From contig NZ_KE384054.1 of assembly GCF_000423585.1 (NCBI RefSeq), forward strand, positions 1 through 64,000: DNA of 64,000 nucleotides. Reading direction: 5' to 3'. Positions 46,059 to 54,565 of the stretch are shown here, one piece after another. The notes beneath the pieces are model-generated. The model worked only from the letters and a program-made list of their open reading frames with translations, did no database searches and had not been told where the DNA came from. The DNA comes from Salinimicrobium xinjiangense DSM 19287. Its GTDB lineage: Bacteria > Bacteroidota > Bacteroidia > Flavobacteriales > Flavobacteriaceae. A program made the position numbers and the translations under genes. How positions within the stretch are numbered: the stretch's first letter is position 1; each line of letters starts with the position of its first letter.

Positions 46059-47174
46059 TTATTTAAATACTGGTTTCCGTTGTTGAGCAATACTGTCAAA
46101 TGCCATAGGTTGTGGACTAATTGGCGTATTATTCCGTAGTTTACCAACTCCCTGGGCGACAATTTTATCGCCAGGCTCTAATCCTGCTCCCACCACAATA
46201 AGATTTTGAACTCTGTCAATAACTTCAATAGGTACAGAAACTGCCAGTGAATCTCCCTGTACACCATAGACATAAACAATACCCTGTTGTTCAAAGGATG
46301 CAGATTGTGGTACTACAGGAACACTTTCGTAGGTTATGGGAATTCTGATTCGGCCGCTGTTTCCACTGACCAAAATTCCGTTAGGATTCGGAAATACAGC
46401 CCGAAAACCTACTGTCCCGGTCGTAGGATCTACTTGTCCAGTGACAGTTTGTATTTCTCCTTTTTCTGAATAGATCTCGCCATTTACAAGCTGCAGTTCT
46501 ACGGGAGGAAAATTTTCAATTTTTTCAGCAATATTTTCTCCTTCCGCATTCTGAATGAAATCAAGGTAGTCTCTTTCATTCATTGAGAAGAAGGCAAAAA
46601 CTTCATCTATATCCGAAACTACAGTAAGAGGAGTAGGATCTCCGGGACTTACAAGGGCGCCTTCCCTGAAGTTGATCGCCCCAATAGAGCCGTCAATCGG
46701 ACTTTTAATATTGGCGTAGCCAATACTTGCAGCAATACTGTTGTATCCGGCTTTAGCCTGCTCCAAACGCGCTTTGGCTGTCTCCAGTTGAACCGGACTA
46801 ATTATTCCTTTCTCCACAAGAGGTTCAAGTTTATTTACTTCTACCTGCGCAGCCTGTACATTGGCTTGCGCAGCACCGGCATCCTGGGAAAGAGACTCGG
46901 TTTCAAGTTTAAACAAGGTCTGACCCTTGCGCACCTTTTGGCCTTCATCCACAAGCACCTGTGTAATATATCCGGGAACTTTTGCTCTCACTGCACTGTT
47001 CACCTTACCTTCGATACTTGCAGGATAAGATGTAAAGCCCGTGACTGTTCTCTGCGGAACCTCTATTACCGGAAATGCTGCGGCACCTGCCTGTTGTTGT
47101 CCGCCATTCTCGTCCTGGCATGAAACTGCAATAAACAGACTTAGAATAATTCCTGTAAAACTGAATTTTCTCAT
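46059..47174 (-). CDS. RND efflux periplasmic adaptor
   Basis: A 371-residue membrane-fusion protein with a lipoprotein signal (AVSC, lipidated C19). It shows the split lipoyl domain (VPGYITQVLVDEGQKVRKGQ and SPIDGSIGAINFREGALV), a helical hairpin between and beta-barrel and membrane-proximal parts after. It bridges the pump and the outer-membrane channel. It is the first structural gene, 17 nt after the regulator. Confidence 0.93.
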   Translation of the reverse strand: MRKFSFTGIILSLFIAVSCQDENGGQQQAGAAAFPVIEVPQRTVTGFTSYPASIEGKVNSAVRAKVPGYITQVLVDEGQKVRKGQTLFKLETESLSQDAGAAQANVQAAQVEVNKLEPLVEKGIISPVQLETAKARLEQAKAGYNSIAASIGYANIKSPIDGSIGAINFREGALVSPGDPTPLTVVSDIDEVFAFFSMNERDYLDFIQNAEGENIAEKIENFPPVELQLVNGEIYSEKGEIQTVTGQVDPTTGTVGFRAVFPNPNGILVSGNSGRIRIPITYESVPVVPQSASFEQQGIVYVYGVQGDSLAVSVPIEVIDRVQNLIVVGAGLEPGDKIVAQGVGKLRNNTPISPQPMAFDSIAQQRKPVFK

Positions 47175-47191
47175 ATGATCTTGCTGTAGAA

Positions 47192-47680
47192 TTAGTTGTT
47201 TCTTGAATTAAGTTTAGCTTTAAATTTCTTTACTGCAGTAGAAGTCTCTTCCAGGAACGTCAAAAAATCATCCTGAAATTCAATATCAAATTGAAATTCT
47301 CCTGTTTTTTCAGCTTGTATGTTGTGCTGCTGCTTGTATTTTTTGATCTTTAGATGTAATTTTTTTTCATTCTCCCATTTGTTGATCATTTCATCAATCA
47401 CATTTACGATGAAATCCGGGTCGATTATAAAATATCTTTTGCGATCTCCGGATTTAGTGAAATACCTAACCCGATTGGTGTTCTGTAGATGATCGAGATG
47501 CGTGGAGATAGTACTTTTTCCCGCCTGTAGTTCCTTCACCAGTTCATCAAATGTCACACCTTTTTTTCCTGACAAAATTAATGTGGATAGAATACGCGCC
47601 GCTAACGGAGCGAGGTTATCTCCCTCCATATGCACACCAAGTTCTTCTATAAGGTCTTTTCGCTGATGTTCCAAATTCAT
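47192..47680 (-). CDS. MarR/GbsR-type transcriptional regulator of the efflux operon
   Basis: A 162-residue protein with a winged helix-turn-helix (about residues 38-85; TFDELVKELQAGKSTISTHL) and a C-terminal helical part for dimerisation. It resembles the GbsR-like branch of MarR regulators. As first gene of the RND operon it probably represses it and responds to a pump substrate. The start at 47680 is preferred to an in-frame ATG at 47710, because the -7 promoter box lies at 47708-47715. Confidence 0.85.
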   Translation of the reverse strand: MNLEHQRKDLIEELGVHMEGDNLAPLAARILSTLILSGKKGVTFDELVKELQAGKSTISTHLDHLQNTNRVRYFTKSGDRKRYFIIDPDFIVNVIDEMINKWENEKKLHLKIKKYKQQHNIQAEKTGEFQFDIEFQDDFLTFLEETSTAVKKFKAKLNSRNN

Positions 47681-47707
47681 TTTCCTGCTCCTAAAATTTA
47701 AAGGCAG

Positions 47708-47715
47708 CAAAAGTA
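47708..47715 (-). promoter_or_regulatory. -7 box of the RND efflux operon
   Basis: The reverse strand reads TACTTTTG, an exact TAnnTTTG match, 27 nt before the regulator ATG. The -33 region is covered by the dyad at 47723-47740 instead of a TTG. Confidence 0.5.
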
Positions 47716-47722
47716 AATATTA

Positions 47723-47740
47723 GTTCTGAAAAAACCGAAC
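47723..47740. promoter_or_regulatory. candidate operator of the efflux regulator
   Basis: GTTCTG (47723-47728) and CCGAAC (47735-47740) form an inverted repeat with one mismatch around AAAAAA. It lies just upstream of the -7 box, where a MarR-type repressor would block RNA polymerase. Confidence 0.45.
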
Positions 47741-47874
47741 CAGAGGAACCTAAATAATTTTTAGCTCAACTTTATTGGGTCCAGGATTTGCCAAAGTTAT
47801 CCACCATTGAAGTAGGATTTTAATGTTTAAAGAAAGTAAGTGTGGATAGACTTTGGTAAATCTCTTTTAGAATT

Positions 47875-48702
47875 CTAAAGAAAATTTAGATCATCAGATC
47901 TAAATATGAAGCCCAGTCGCAGCATATTCCTTTGATCCTCAAAAGTGATAAGGCTTTCTCCATATCCGTAATACCATTCCAGCATCAGATTTATTCGTTT
48001 TATATCGAACGGGCTGTAGAGGATTCTGGTTCTAATGGATCCTTTCCAGTCCCAGTTGAGACCTTTTTGCAGCCTTGTCTCAAAGAACCAGCGGTCGGGT
48101 TTGATGACATAAGAGAACATAACCTCTCCAATTCCGCGGTATTCGAGGAGCTGCGGATTATCATCTTTATACAGGAAGGGGTACCACACTTCGGCACTTA
48201 AATTATATCTGTCTGCCAGGTCGGCATGGAATGCAAGGGAGAGTTTGTTCCAGCTGCGGGAGAAAATGCTGTCGCGTCCATTTGATTCGTGTTCGTATTT
48301 CAAAAAGGCCATTCCCAACAACCTATCCTGCTTGTGAAAGATTGGGATTCCCATGCTAAGACCGGGCTTAAAATCTATTTCCTCAAAAGGTTTTGAACTT
48401 GCATAAAGATTCCAAAAAGCTTTTTGGGTGTAGGTTAGGAATAAATAAGAATTGAGCGGGAGTTGATTTCGGCTAAGCAGAAGTTTAAAACTAATCTGGT
48501 ATTTCGCATCTGCCGTTTGTTGATTTATCTCTCTTTTTAGTGGAACTCCGGAAATAAAGTAGTTATGTTCATACATAGAGAACAGAGGCATGTCATTTAT
48601 GGTATCACTTACCTGTTCCCGGGTGAGAGTTTGAGACTGAAGCCCGTGGCTTGCCGATAGATAAATCAACAGAAGAAAGAAAGTAAATTTCTTAAAAGCC
48701 AT
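47875..48702 (-). CDS. pldA: outer-membrane phospholipase A
   Basis: A 275-residue protein with a signal peptide (ending about SHGLQSQ). The catalytic motif is H138-E-S140-N-G with N152 in SRSWNKL, the same spacing as H142, S144 and N156 of Escherichia coli OMPLA. The rest shows the alternating strands of a 12-strand beta-barrel. It hydrolyses phospholipids that reach the outer leaflet when the outer membrane is disturbed. It stands alone. Confidence 0.9.
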   Translation of the reverse strand: MAFKKFTFFLLLIYLSASHGLQSQTLTREQVSDTINDMPLFSMYEHNYFISGVPLKREINQQTADAKYQISFKLLLSRNQLPLNSYLFLTYTQKAFWNLYASSKPFEEIDFKPGLSMGIPIFHKQDRLLGMAFLKYEHESNGRDSIFSRSWNKLSLAFHADLADRYNLSAEVWYPFLYKDDNPQLLEYRGIGEVMFSYVIKPDRWFFETRLQKGLNWDWKGSIRTRILYSPFDIKRINLMLEWYYGYGESLITFEDQRNMLRLGFIFRSDDLNFL

Positions 48703-48835
48703 AGAATATCTTCAAAAGTTATGCTGTCACGAAATTAGAGGTACGAGCCTTTTACAGAGAATTTTAACCACTAATTTTCTGTTAACTTTTAAATGGAAGA
48801 AAGCTTATATCTAAAGTGCTAACAAAGAAGGCTGC

Positions 48836-48857
48836 AAAAATGAGAGGATTCCCCTCA
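48836..48857 (-). terminator. intrinsic terminator after the asparaginase gene
   Basis: On the minus strand TGAGGGG and CCTCTCA pair around a 3-nt loop (one G-U pair), followed by TTTTT. It lies 31 nt after the stop and is framed by an outer GGCTGC/GCAGCC repeat. Confidence 0.55.
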
Positions 48858-48888
48858 CTTAAGCAGCCCATAAATTTATTTGAGATAA

Positions 48889-49962
48889 TTACTCCCCGTA
48901 GATTCCTATCTCCAGTTCTCCGTCTTTATTCATCTTTGCTCTGTACATCCCTGCGGTATTGAATTCCATGGCAACATTTCCCTGGTGGTCAATGGCTATA
49001 ATACCACCGTTTCCTCCCAATTCCACGTTTTTCTTCTGGATCACCTCTTCGGCAGCTTCCTGCAGAGACAGACCTTTGTACTCCATAAGTGCAGAAATAT
49101 CATAGGCAACTACCCCTCGAATGAAGAACTCTCCCCATCCAGTACCCGATATGGCAGCGGTTTTGTTGTTGGCGTAAGTTCCTGCACCAATGACAGGAAC
49201 ATCTCCCACCCGGCCCCATCTTTTGTTGGTCATTCCCCCGGTAGAAGTTCCCGCAGCGAGATTACCGTGCTTATCGAGAGCAGCGGCGCCTACGGTCCCA
49301 TACTTGGAGTCCCTTATATAAGGATCCAAAAATGCTGTTTTTTGATCATGATCCAGCTGAGTTTTTTCTGAATCTTTTACTCGCTGAAGACCGCGAAAGC
49401 GGTTTTCGGTATGAAAATAAGAGGGATCCACCAGTTCCATTTCCTGCTCTTCAGCAAAAGTTTCGGCTCCCTTTCCTATCATCATCACATGTTCTGACTT
49501 GTTCATAACTGCAATGGCAAGATCGATAGGATTTTTTACGGTGGTAACTCCCGCAACCGCTCCGGCATTAAGTGTTTTTCCGTCCATAACTGCAGCATCG
49601 AGTTCGTTAGTTTCTGCATTTGTGAAAACAGCACCTTTACCCGCGTTGAATAGCGGAGAATCTTCCATGATGTTAATTGCCTGCTCAATAGCTTCAATGG
49701 AAGTTCCCCCTCGTTCCAGTACTGCATGCCCAGCTCTTACCGCTTCCTCCAGCTTAGCTTTGTATTCCTTCTCCAGAGAGTCGGACATGTTTTCCTTCAA
49801 GATCGTTCCGGCGCCGCCATGAATTACAATTCCGAAATTTTGAATGGTGTCTTTTTCTTCTGAAGCTGTTTCGGAAGCTTCAGGATTACCGGTTCTTTCT
49901 TCAGCAGAATTATTACAGGCTATGGTCCCAAAAAGGGCAAAAACAAGGAGTATTTTTTTCAT
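48889..49962 (-). CDS. isoaspartyl peptidase/L-asparaginase (Ntn, type 2), lipoprotein
   Basis: A 357-residue protein of the plant-type asparaginase family with a lipoprotein signal (TIAC, lipidated C16). The autocleavage site is GTVGAAALD with nucleophile T223, and the substrate loop GTSTGGM follows. The precursor splits into two chains and removes isoaspartyl residues or deamidates Asn. Export suggests work in the periplasm. I chose ATG 49962 over ATG 49968 two codons upstream. Confidence 0.9.
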   Translation of the reverse strand: MKKILLVFALFGTIACNNSAEERTGNPEASETASEEKDTIQNFGIVIHGGAGTILKENMSDSLEKEYKAKLEEAVRAGHAVLERGGTSIEAIEQAINIMEDSPLFNAGKGAVFTNAETNELDAAVMDGKTLNAGAVAGVTTVKNPIDLAIAVMNKSEHVMMIGKGAETFAEEQEMELVDPSYFHTENRFRGLQRVKDSEKTQLDHDQKTAFLDPYIRDSKYGTVGAAALDKHGNLAAGTSTGGMTNKRWGRVGDVPVIGAGTYANNKTAAISGTGWGEFFIRGVVAYDISALMEYKGLSLQEAAEEVIQKKNVELGGNGGIIAIDHQGNVAMEFNTAGMYRAKMNKDGELEIGIYGE

Positions 49963-50082
49963 GATCATTAATTTAATTCGGCAGGGAAGTTAATAAAAAA
50001 GAAGCTGTGAGCGATTGAAAGCTTCAGAAGTAAAGGTCTTCAGGAAAAGATTCCTTAATTTTAAGCTTCTAAAACATCTGTA

Positions 50083-50604
50083 ATGTCAATAGCCAAACCT
50101 TTTAATTTAAATAGATGGGTAGCTCAAAACCGTGATCTTTTAAAACCACCTGTCAGCAATAAAAGTATCTATCCCGAAGCCAGTGATTATATTGTAATGG
50201 TTGTAGGCGGACCCAATTCCCGCAAAGATTATCACTACAATGAGACCGAAGAATTATTCTATCAGCTGGAAGGCCATATTAAAGTTCATGTCCAGGAAGA
50301 GGGAAAGAAAAAAACTTTTGAACTGGGGCCGGGAGACATGTACCTCCACCCGGCAAAAATTCCGCATTCTCCCGAAAGGACAGAGGGTTCTGTAGGGATC
50401 GTGGTGGAGCGTAAAAGAGTCGATTTGGATGCCAAGGACGGATTACTGTGGTTTTGTGAAAACTGCAATAATAAATTATACGAGGTGTATTTTCCGCTTA
50501 ATGATATAGAAAAAGACTTTCAGAAGTATTTTGATAAGTTTTATGACAGTAAGGAATTGCGAACCTGCAATAACTGCGGGACAGTAATGGAAAAACCGGA
50601 GTAG
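50083..50604 (+). CDS. haaO: 3-hydroxyanthranilate 3,4-dioxygenase
   Basis: A 173-residue cupin. The iron ligands H51, E57 and H95 stand at the same positions as in the well-studied Cupriavidus enzyme. The C-terminus has a rubredoxin-like CENC and CNNC pair for a second metal. It opens the ring of 3-hydroxyanthranilate in the kynurenine path, leading to quinolinate (NAD) or to breakdown. No other kynurenine gene is near. An aldehyde dehydrogenase gene follows after 73 nt. Confidence 0.94.
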   Translation: MSIAKPFNLNRWVAQNRDLLKPPVSNKSIYPEASDYIVMVVGGPNSRKDYHYNETEELFYQLEGHIKVHVQEEGKKKTFELGPGDMYLHPAKIPHSPERTEGSVGIVVERKRVDLDAKDGLLWFCENCNNKLYEVYFPLNDIEKDFQKYFDKFYDSKELRTCNNCGTVMEKPE

Positions 50605-50677
50605 TGAGTCAATGGCTTTTCCTCTTTAATTTTATTCGCAAACATCCAAACAAATTCATAATAAAACAACGACAAGA

Positions 50678-52237
50678 ATGAGCGCAATTGCTGAAAAATT
50701 CGGAATAAATCAAGCTTTAAAGGATCTGGGCCTGAATGTAGACCAGGTTAATAACGGAACCTCAACCGGGAAGGAATGGTTTTCTTCGGGAGAGGTGATT
50801 GAATCCTATTCTCCGGTTGATGGAGCATTGATTGGTAAGGTTAAATCTACGACAGTAGAAGACTATAACCGCACAATAGAAACTGCCCAGGAGGCTTTTA
50901 AAACCTGGAGGACCATGCCTTCACCGCAAAGAGGGGAGATAGTGCGGAAATTTAACGACGAATTACGCAGGCTTAAAGAACCATTAGGCAGGTTGGTTTC
51001 CTATGAAATGGGAAAATCCTATCAGGAAGGTCTTGGAGAGGTACAGGAGATGATCGATATCTGTGATTTCGCTGTTGGACTAAGTCGGCAGCTGCACGGT
51101 CTCACCATGCACTCAGAAAGACCGGGACACAGAATGTACGAGCAGTACCATCCGCTTGGAGTAGTGGGAGTGATCTCAGCTTTTAATTTTCCTGTAGCCG
51201 TTTGGTCCTGGAACACTGCCCTTGCTTGGGTATGTGGTGATGTATGTGTGTGGAAAGGGTCTGAAAAGACTCCTCTTACTTCTGTTGCCTGTCAAAATAT
51301 CGCAGCTCGTGTTTTCAACGAAAATAATTTACCTGAAGGTATTTCCTGTTTGATTACCGGGGATTACCGCGTAGGAGAAATGCTGACAAAAGATGATAGA
51401 GTGCCATTGATCTCTGCTACCGGTTCCATAAGAATGGGTAAAATAGTAGCACAGGCAGTTGCGGCACGATTAGGGAAATCTCTTCTGGAACTTGGGGGAA
51501 ATAATGCCATTATTGTTACGCCGGACGCCAATGTAAAAAATACAGTAATTGGTGCTGTTTTTGGAGCTGTGGGCACCTGCGGTCAACGCTGTACTTCCAC
51601 CCGAAGGTTAATTGTACACGAAGATGTTTATGACAAGGTGAAAAATGCTGTTGTCGATGCTTATAAGCAATTGAGAATTGGAAATCCACTGGACGAGAAT
51701 AACCATGTAGGGCCGCTTATTGATAAGGATGCTGTGAAGAATTATCAGGCTGCACTGGATAAAGTTGTGGAAGAAGGAGGAAAGATCATTGTAGAAGGCG
51801 GAGTGCTGGAAGGTGAAGGCTACGAAAGCGGCTGTTATGTAAAACCGGCTATAGCCGAAGCAGAAAATCATTACGAGATCGTACAGCACGAAACCTTTGC
51901 TCCCGTACTTTATCTTATGAAGTACAGCGGAGATCTTGAAAATGCAATTGCCCTTCAAAATGGAGTTAAACAAGGACTTTCTTCGGCCATTATGACCAAT
52001 AATTTAAGAGAGGCGGAAAGATTCCTATCTGTGGAAGGATCTGACTGCGGAATAGCTAACGTGAATATTGGAACTTCCGGAGCAGAAATCGGTGGAGCCT
52101 TTGGAGGTGAAAAAGAAACCGGTGGTGGTAGAGAATCAGGTTCCGATGCCTGGAAGATCTACATGCGTCGTCAAACAAACACGATAAATTATACCACAGA
52201 GCTACCATTGGCACAGGGTATTAAATTTGACCTGTAA
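50678..52237 (+). CDS. ALDH7-type aldehyde dehydrogenase (antiquitin-like)
   Basis: A 519-residue aldehyde dehydrogenase. Catalytic residues are C305 (GQRCTSTRR), E271 (LELGGNN) and N170 (SAFNFPVAV). The context AVGTCGQRCT is typical of the ALDH7/antiquitin group, which oxidises alpha-aminoadipic semialdehyde in lysine breakdown. Because it follows haaO it may instead act on a semialdehyde from tryptophan, but the sequence class points to lysine. Confidence 0.9.
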   Translation: MSAIAEKFGINQALKDLGLNVDQVNNGTSTGKEWFSSGEVIESYSPVDGALIGKVKSTTVEDYNRTIETAQEAFKTWRTMPSPQRGEIVRKFNDELRRLKEPLGRLVSYEMGKSYQEGLGEVQEMIDICDFAVGLSRQLHGLTMHSERPGHRMYEQYHPLGVVGVISAFNFPVAVWSWNTALAWVCGDVCVWKGSEKTPLTSVACQNIAARVFNENNLPEGISCLITGDYRVGEMLTKDDRVPLISATGSIRMGKIVAQAVAARLGKSLLELGGNNAIIVTPDANVKNTVIGAVFGAVGTCGQRCTSTRRLIVHEDVYDKVKNAVVDAYKQLRIGNPLDENNHVGPLIDKDAVKNYQAALDKVVEEGGKIIVEGGVLEGEGYESGCYVKPAIAEAENHYEIVQHETFAPVLYLMKYSGDLENAIALQNGVKQGLSSAIMTNNLREAERFLSVEGSDCGIANVNIGTSGAEIGGAFGGEKETGGGRESGSDAWKIYMRRQTNTINYTTELPLAQGIKFDL

Positions 52238-52264
52238 GGCATACACATATTGAGTAATCTTTGT

Positions 52265-52299
52265 AGATCCGTGTCCCAAGCACGGATCTGCTTTTTTTT
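52265..52299 (+). terminator. intrinsic terminator after the ALDH7 gene
   Basis: AGATCCGTG (52265-52273) pairs with CACGGATCT (52281-52289) around a 7-nt loop, then GC and eight T residues. Confidence 0.85.
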
Positions 52300-52385
52300 A
52301 AATATTACATCTTTTACCTTCAACTTCTTTTAACGTGTAACTTATTCATTTACAGTTTTTTAATTCAAGTATCTGAAATTTAGTA

Positions 52386-52393
52386 TATCTTTA
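52386..52393 (+). promoter_or_regulatory. candidate -7 box of the NTF2-like lipoprotein gene
   Basis: TATCTTTA matches TAnnTTTG at seven of eight positions, 45 nt before the ATG at 52439. No TTG partner was found. Confidence 0.4.
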
Positions 52394-52438
52394 TAGTACT
52401 TTCAGATCGGCTGGAGGGCTAATTTAATTTTTGGCCAT

Positions 52439-53032
52439 ATGAAGAAGATGATCACTTTAACTGCATTATTTGCGCTTTTACTTTCCTGTAATGACAAAGC
52501 AGCGGAGCGAAATGAAAAACCTGTTGCAAATAATCAATCCAATTATGAAGTCGCTTCGGAAAGATATTCAGACTTGAACGAGGAGGCTTTAGCAAAAATG
52601 GCTGCATTAGATTTCAACGCCTGGGGAGAAGTGCTGTCTGATGATGTGCAGTATTTTTTTCCTGACGGAGACGCTGATACCCGCACCGTCTTAAAAGGGA
52701 AAGAGGAAGTAATTAATTGGTGGAACGACTGGAAGCAGAATTCCGGAATAGAGACAATGACCTTTTCCAATACTGTTTTCATTCCTGTCAAGGCCAATCA
52801 AAAGCTAAATTATTCCGGATTAACAGGAGTAATCGTGCTGGCATATGTTTCCAATGAAATGGTTTATAACGGGCAGCCGGTTAATGTTCGAATGAATATT
52901 GCCACACATTTTAATAACGACAGCCTTATAGACAGGATCTATACCTACTATGATAGAACTCCCATTCTAAACACGGTCAATGCAAATCTTCTGGAGATCG
53001 TCGCACCGGGAAACAAACAGGAAAGTAATTGA
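52439..53032 (+). CDS. NTF2-like (SnoaL-type) lipoprotein
   Basis: A 197-residue protein with a lipoprotein signal (LLSC, lipidated C17). The mature part looks like an NTF2-like cone: a helix with MAALDFNAWGEVLSDDVQYFFP, then GKEEVINWWNDW and long strands. Such domains bind small ligands or act as isomerases; the role is unknown. A second small lipoprotein gene follows on the same strand. Confidence 0.75.
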   Translation: MKKMITLTALFALLLSCNDKAAERNEKPVANNQSNYEVASERYSDLNEEALAKMAALDFNAWGEVLSDDVQYFFPDGDADTRTVLKGKEEVINWWNDWKQNSGIETMTFSNTVFIPVKANQKLNYSGLTGVIVLAYVSNEMVYNGQPVNVRMNIATHFNNDSLIDRIYTYYDRTPILNTVNANLLEIVAPGNKQESN

Positions 53033-53112
53033 TTGAAAAAGGCCTTAAGGATCCGTTTTTAGAAAAAGGCGGAATTTACTATCTTAGAAAAGAGCCATCT
53101 AAATCAATCGCT

Positions 53113-53490
53113 ATGAAAAAATTATTTTATATTCTTTTTATTCCTTTCCTCTTGTTTGCGTGTGTTCCCGAAGATCATGTGCTTGAGATAGAGATTGTCA
53201 ATAACACAACCGAACCTGTTAATGAACTGCTGGTGACTACAGCGGGAGAGAAATCAAGCTTCGAGGCAGACGTTCTGCCTCCGGGTCAAAAAATTAACCA
53301 TACCCTTCGCGTCCCCGGAAATGCTGCCGACGGGAAATATACTTTCAGATTTTCCAGGAGCAATGGAGAACAATCGTCAACCACTGGAAACTATTTGGAA
53401 GAAGAAGATGGTGCCCTGAAAAAAACACTTGTTTTTAATATTCGGGATCAGGATGTGAACGTGGAGCAGAAAACTCTGGAAGTAGAATAG
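53113..53490 (+). CDS. small lipoprotein of unknown function
   Basis: No family recognised. The 125-residue product has a lipoprotein signal (FAC, lipidated C17) and a mature part rich in beta strands (VLEIEIVNNTTEPVNELLV), much like an immunoglobulin-type fold. I chose ATG 53113, which starts the signal peptide. An in-frame start at 53029 overlapping the previous gene would add 28 residues before it. Confidence 0.6.
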   Translation: MKKLFYILFIPFLLFACVPEDHVLEIEIVNNTTEPVNELLVTTAGEKSSFEADVLPPGQKINHTLRVPGNAADGKYTFRFSRSNGEQSSTTGNYLEEEDGALKKTLVFNIRDQDVNVEQKTLEVE

Positions 53491-53502
53491 GTGAGTTGAA
53501 AT

Positions 53503-54450
53503 CTATTTATTCTCTTTAAAAAATTCTGCCGCCCTGCCGGTGAATCGTAATAAAATCACCAGCTTCTTTTTTGTGTTGATAAAATAAACCCCGGTGAGAA
53601 GGACCGCAGCTGCGATGGCTGACTGGGTACTAATCTGTTCATTGAGAAAGTACCAGCCCAGCAGCATTGCAATCACGGGATTAACATAAGTGGAAGTGGC
53701 AACTTTTTCAGGAGAAACTACTTTCAGGAGATAATTAAATGCTGTAAAAGCTACAATACTTCCAAAGATGATAAGAAGTAACATCGAGTACTGTACAGGA
53801 GTACTCCAGTTTGTGGGGGTACTCCATGGTTCATTGAATAAGAAGCTGGAAATTCCCAGAATTATACCTGCAGTAAACATCTGGTAACCTGTATTTACAA
53901 AATGATTAGTGGGCAAATTTGCCTTACCCACAAAAAGACTTCCGTAGGACCAGCTAAGGAGACAGGCGAAGATCATGAGTATTCCGGTAATAGAATTTTC
54001 TGAAGAGGTCACTTCTTTCTGGCTCACCAGGAGATAAATCCCAATTAGACCTAAAGCCACTCCTACCATGGACATGGGCAGGATCTTTTTTCCTTCAAAA
54101 ATGCGCATGAATAGCAGTACCACCAGGGGTTGTGCAGAAATCACCAGCGCAGCAAACCCACTGTCAACAAACCTCAGTGCCCACACCACCACTCCGTTAC
54201 CGAAGGCAAGAAAGAGAAATCCGGCGATGACAGTATTAAAAAATTGTGTCCGGGTAATCTTGAGACTTTTTCCCATAATCCTGCTAATTCCGAAGATCAA
54301 AAGCCCTGCAGTGGCAAACCTTATAGATGCCAGCATAAAAGGCGGGAGTTCAGTCACGGCAACTTTGTTCAGCAAATAAGTAGAACCCCAGATCACATAT
54401 ATGGAAAAAAAGGCCAGGAGGATAAAAAGCGGATTCTTTGTGGAACTCAT
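53503..54450 (-). CDS. EamA/DMT family transporter
   Basis: A 315-residue membrane protein with ten hydrophobic helices in two EamA repeats; the first opens with IYVIWGSTYLLNKVAV and the second carries ATSTYVNPVIAMLLGWYFLNE. These proteins usually export amino acids or other metabolites. The substrate is unknown. It is divergent from the CapA gene. Confidence 0.88.
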   Translation of the reverse strand: MSSTKNPLFILLAFFSIYVIWGSTYLLNKVAVTELPPFMLASIRFATAGLLIFGISRIMGKSLKITRTQFFNTVIAGFLFLAFGNGVVVWALRFVDSGFAALVISAQPLVVLLFMRIFEGKKILPMSMVGVALGLIGIYLLVSQKEVTSSENSITGILMIFACLLSWSYGSLFVGKANLPTNHFVNTGYQMFTAGIILGISSFLFNEPWSTPTNWSTPVQYSMLLLIIFGSIVAFTAFNYLLKVVSPEKVATSTYVNPVIAMLLGWYFLNEQISTQSAIAAAVLLTGVYFINTKKKLVILLRFTGRAAEFFKENK

Positions 54451-54467
54451 GCTGAAATTTTGCTGTG

Positions 54468-54475
54468 CAAACTTA
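54468..54475 (-). promoter_or_regulatory. candidate -7 box of the DMT transporter gene
   Basis: The reverse strand reads TAAGTTTG, an exact TAnnTTTG match 17 nt before the ATG. The -33 part is not recognisable. Confidence 0.4.
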
Positions 54476-54565
54476 GTGATAAATCGGCTGCTACTGCCCT
54501 GCAGTTAAGCTCATGATGCTTAAAATTTTGTAAATTATGGGGCCAAATAAAAAAACGTGCGACTA

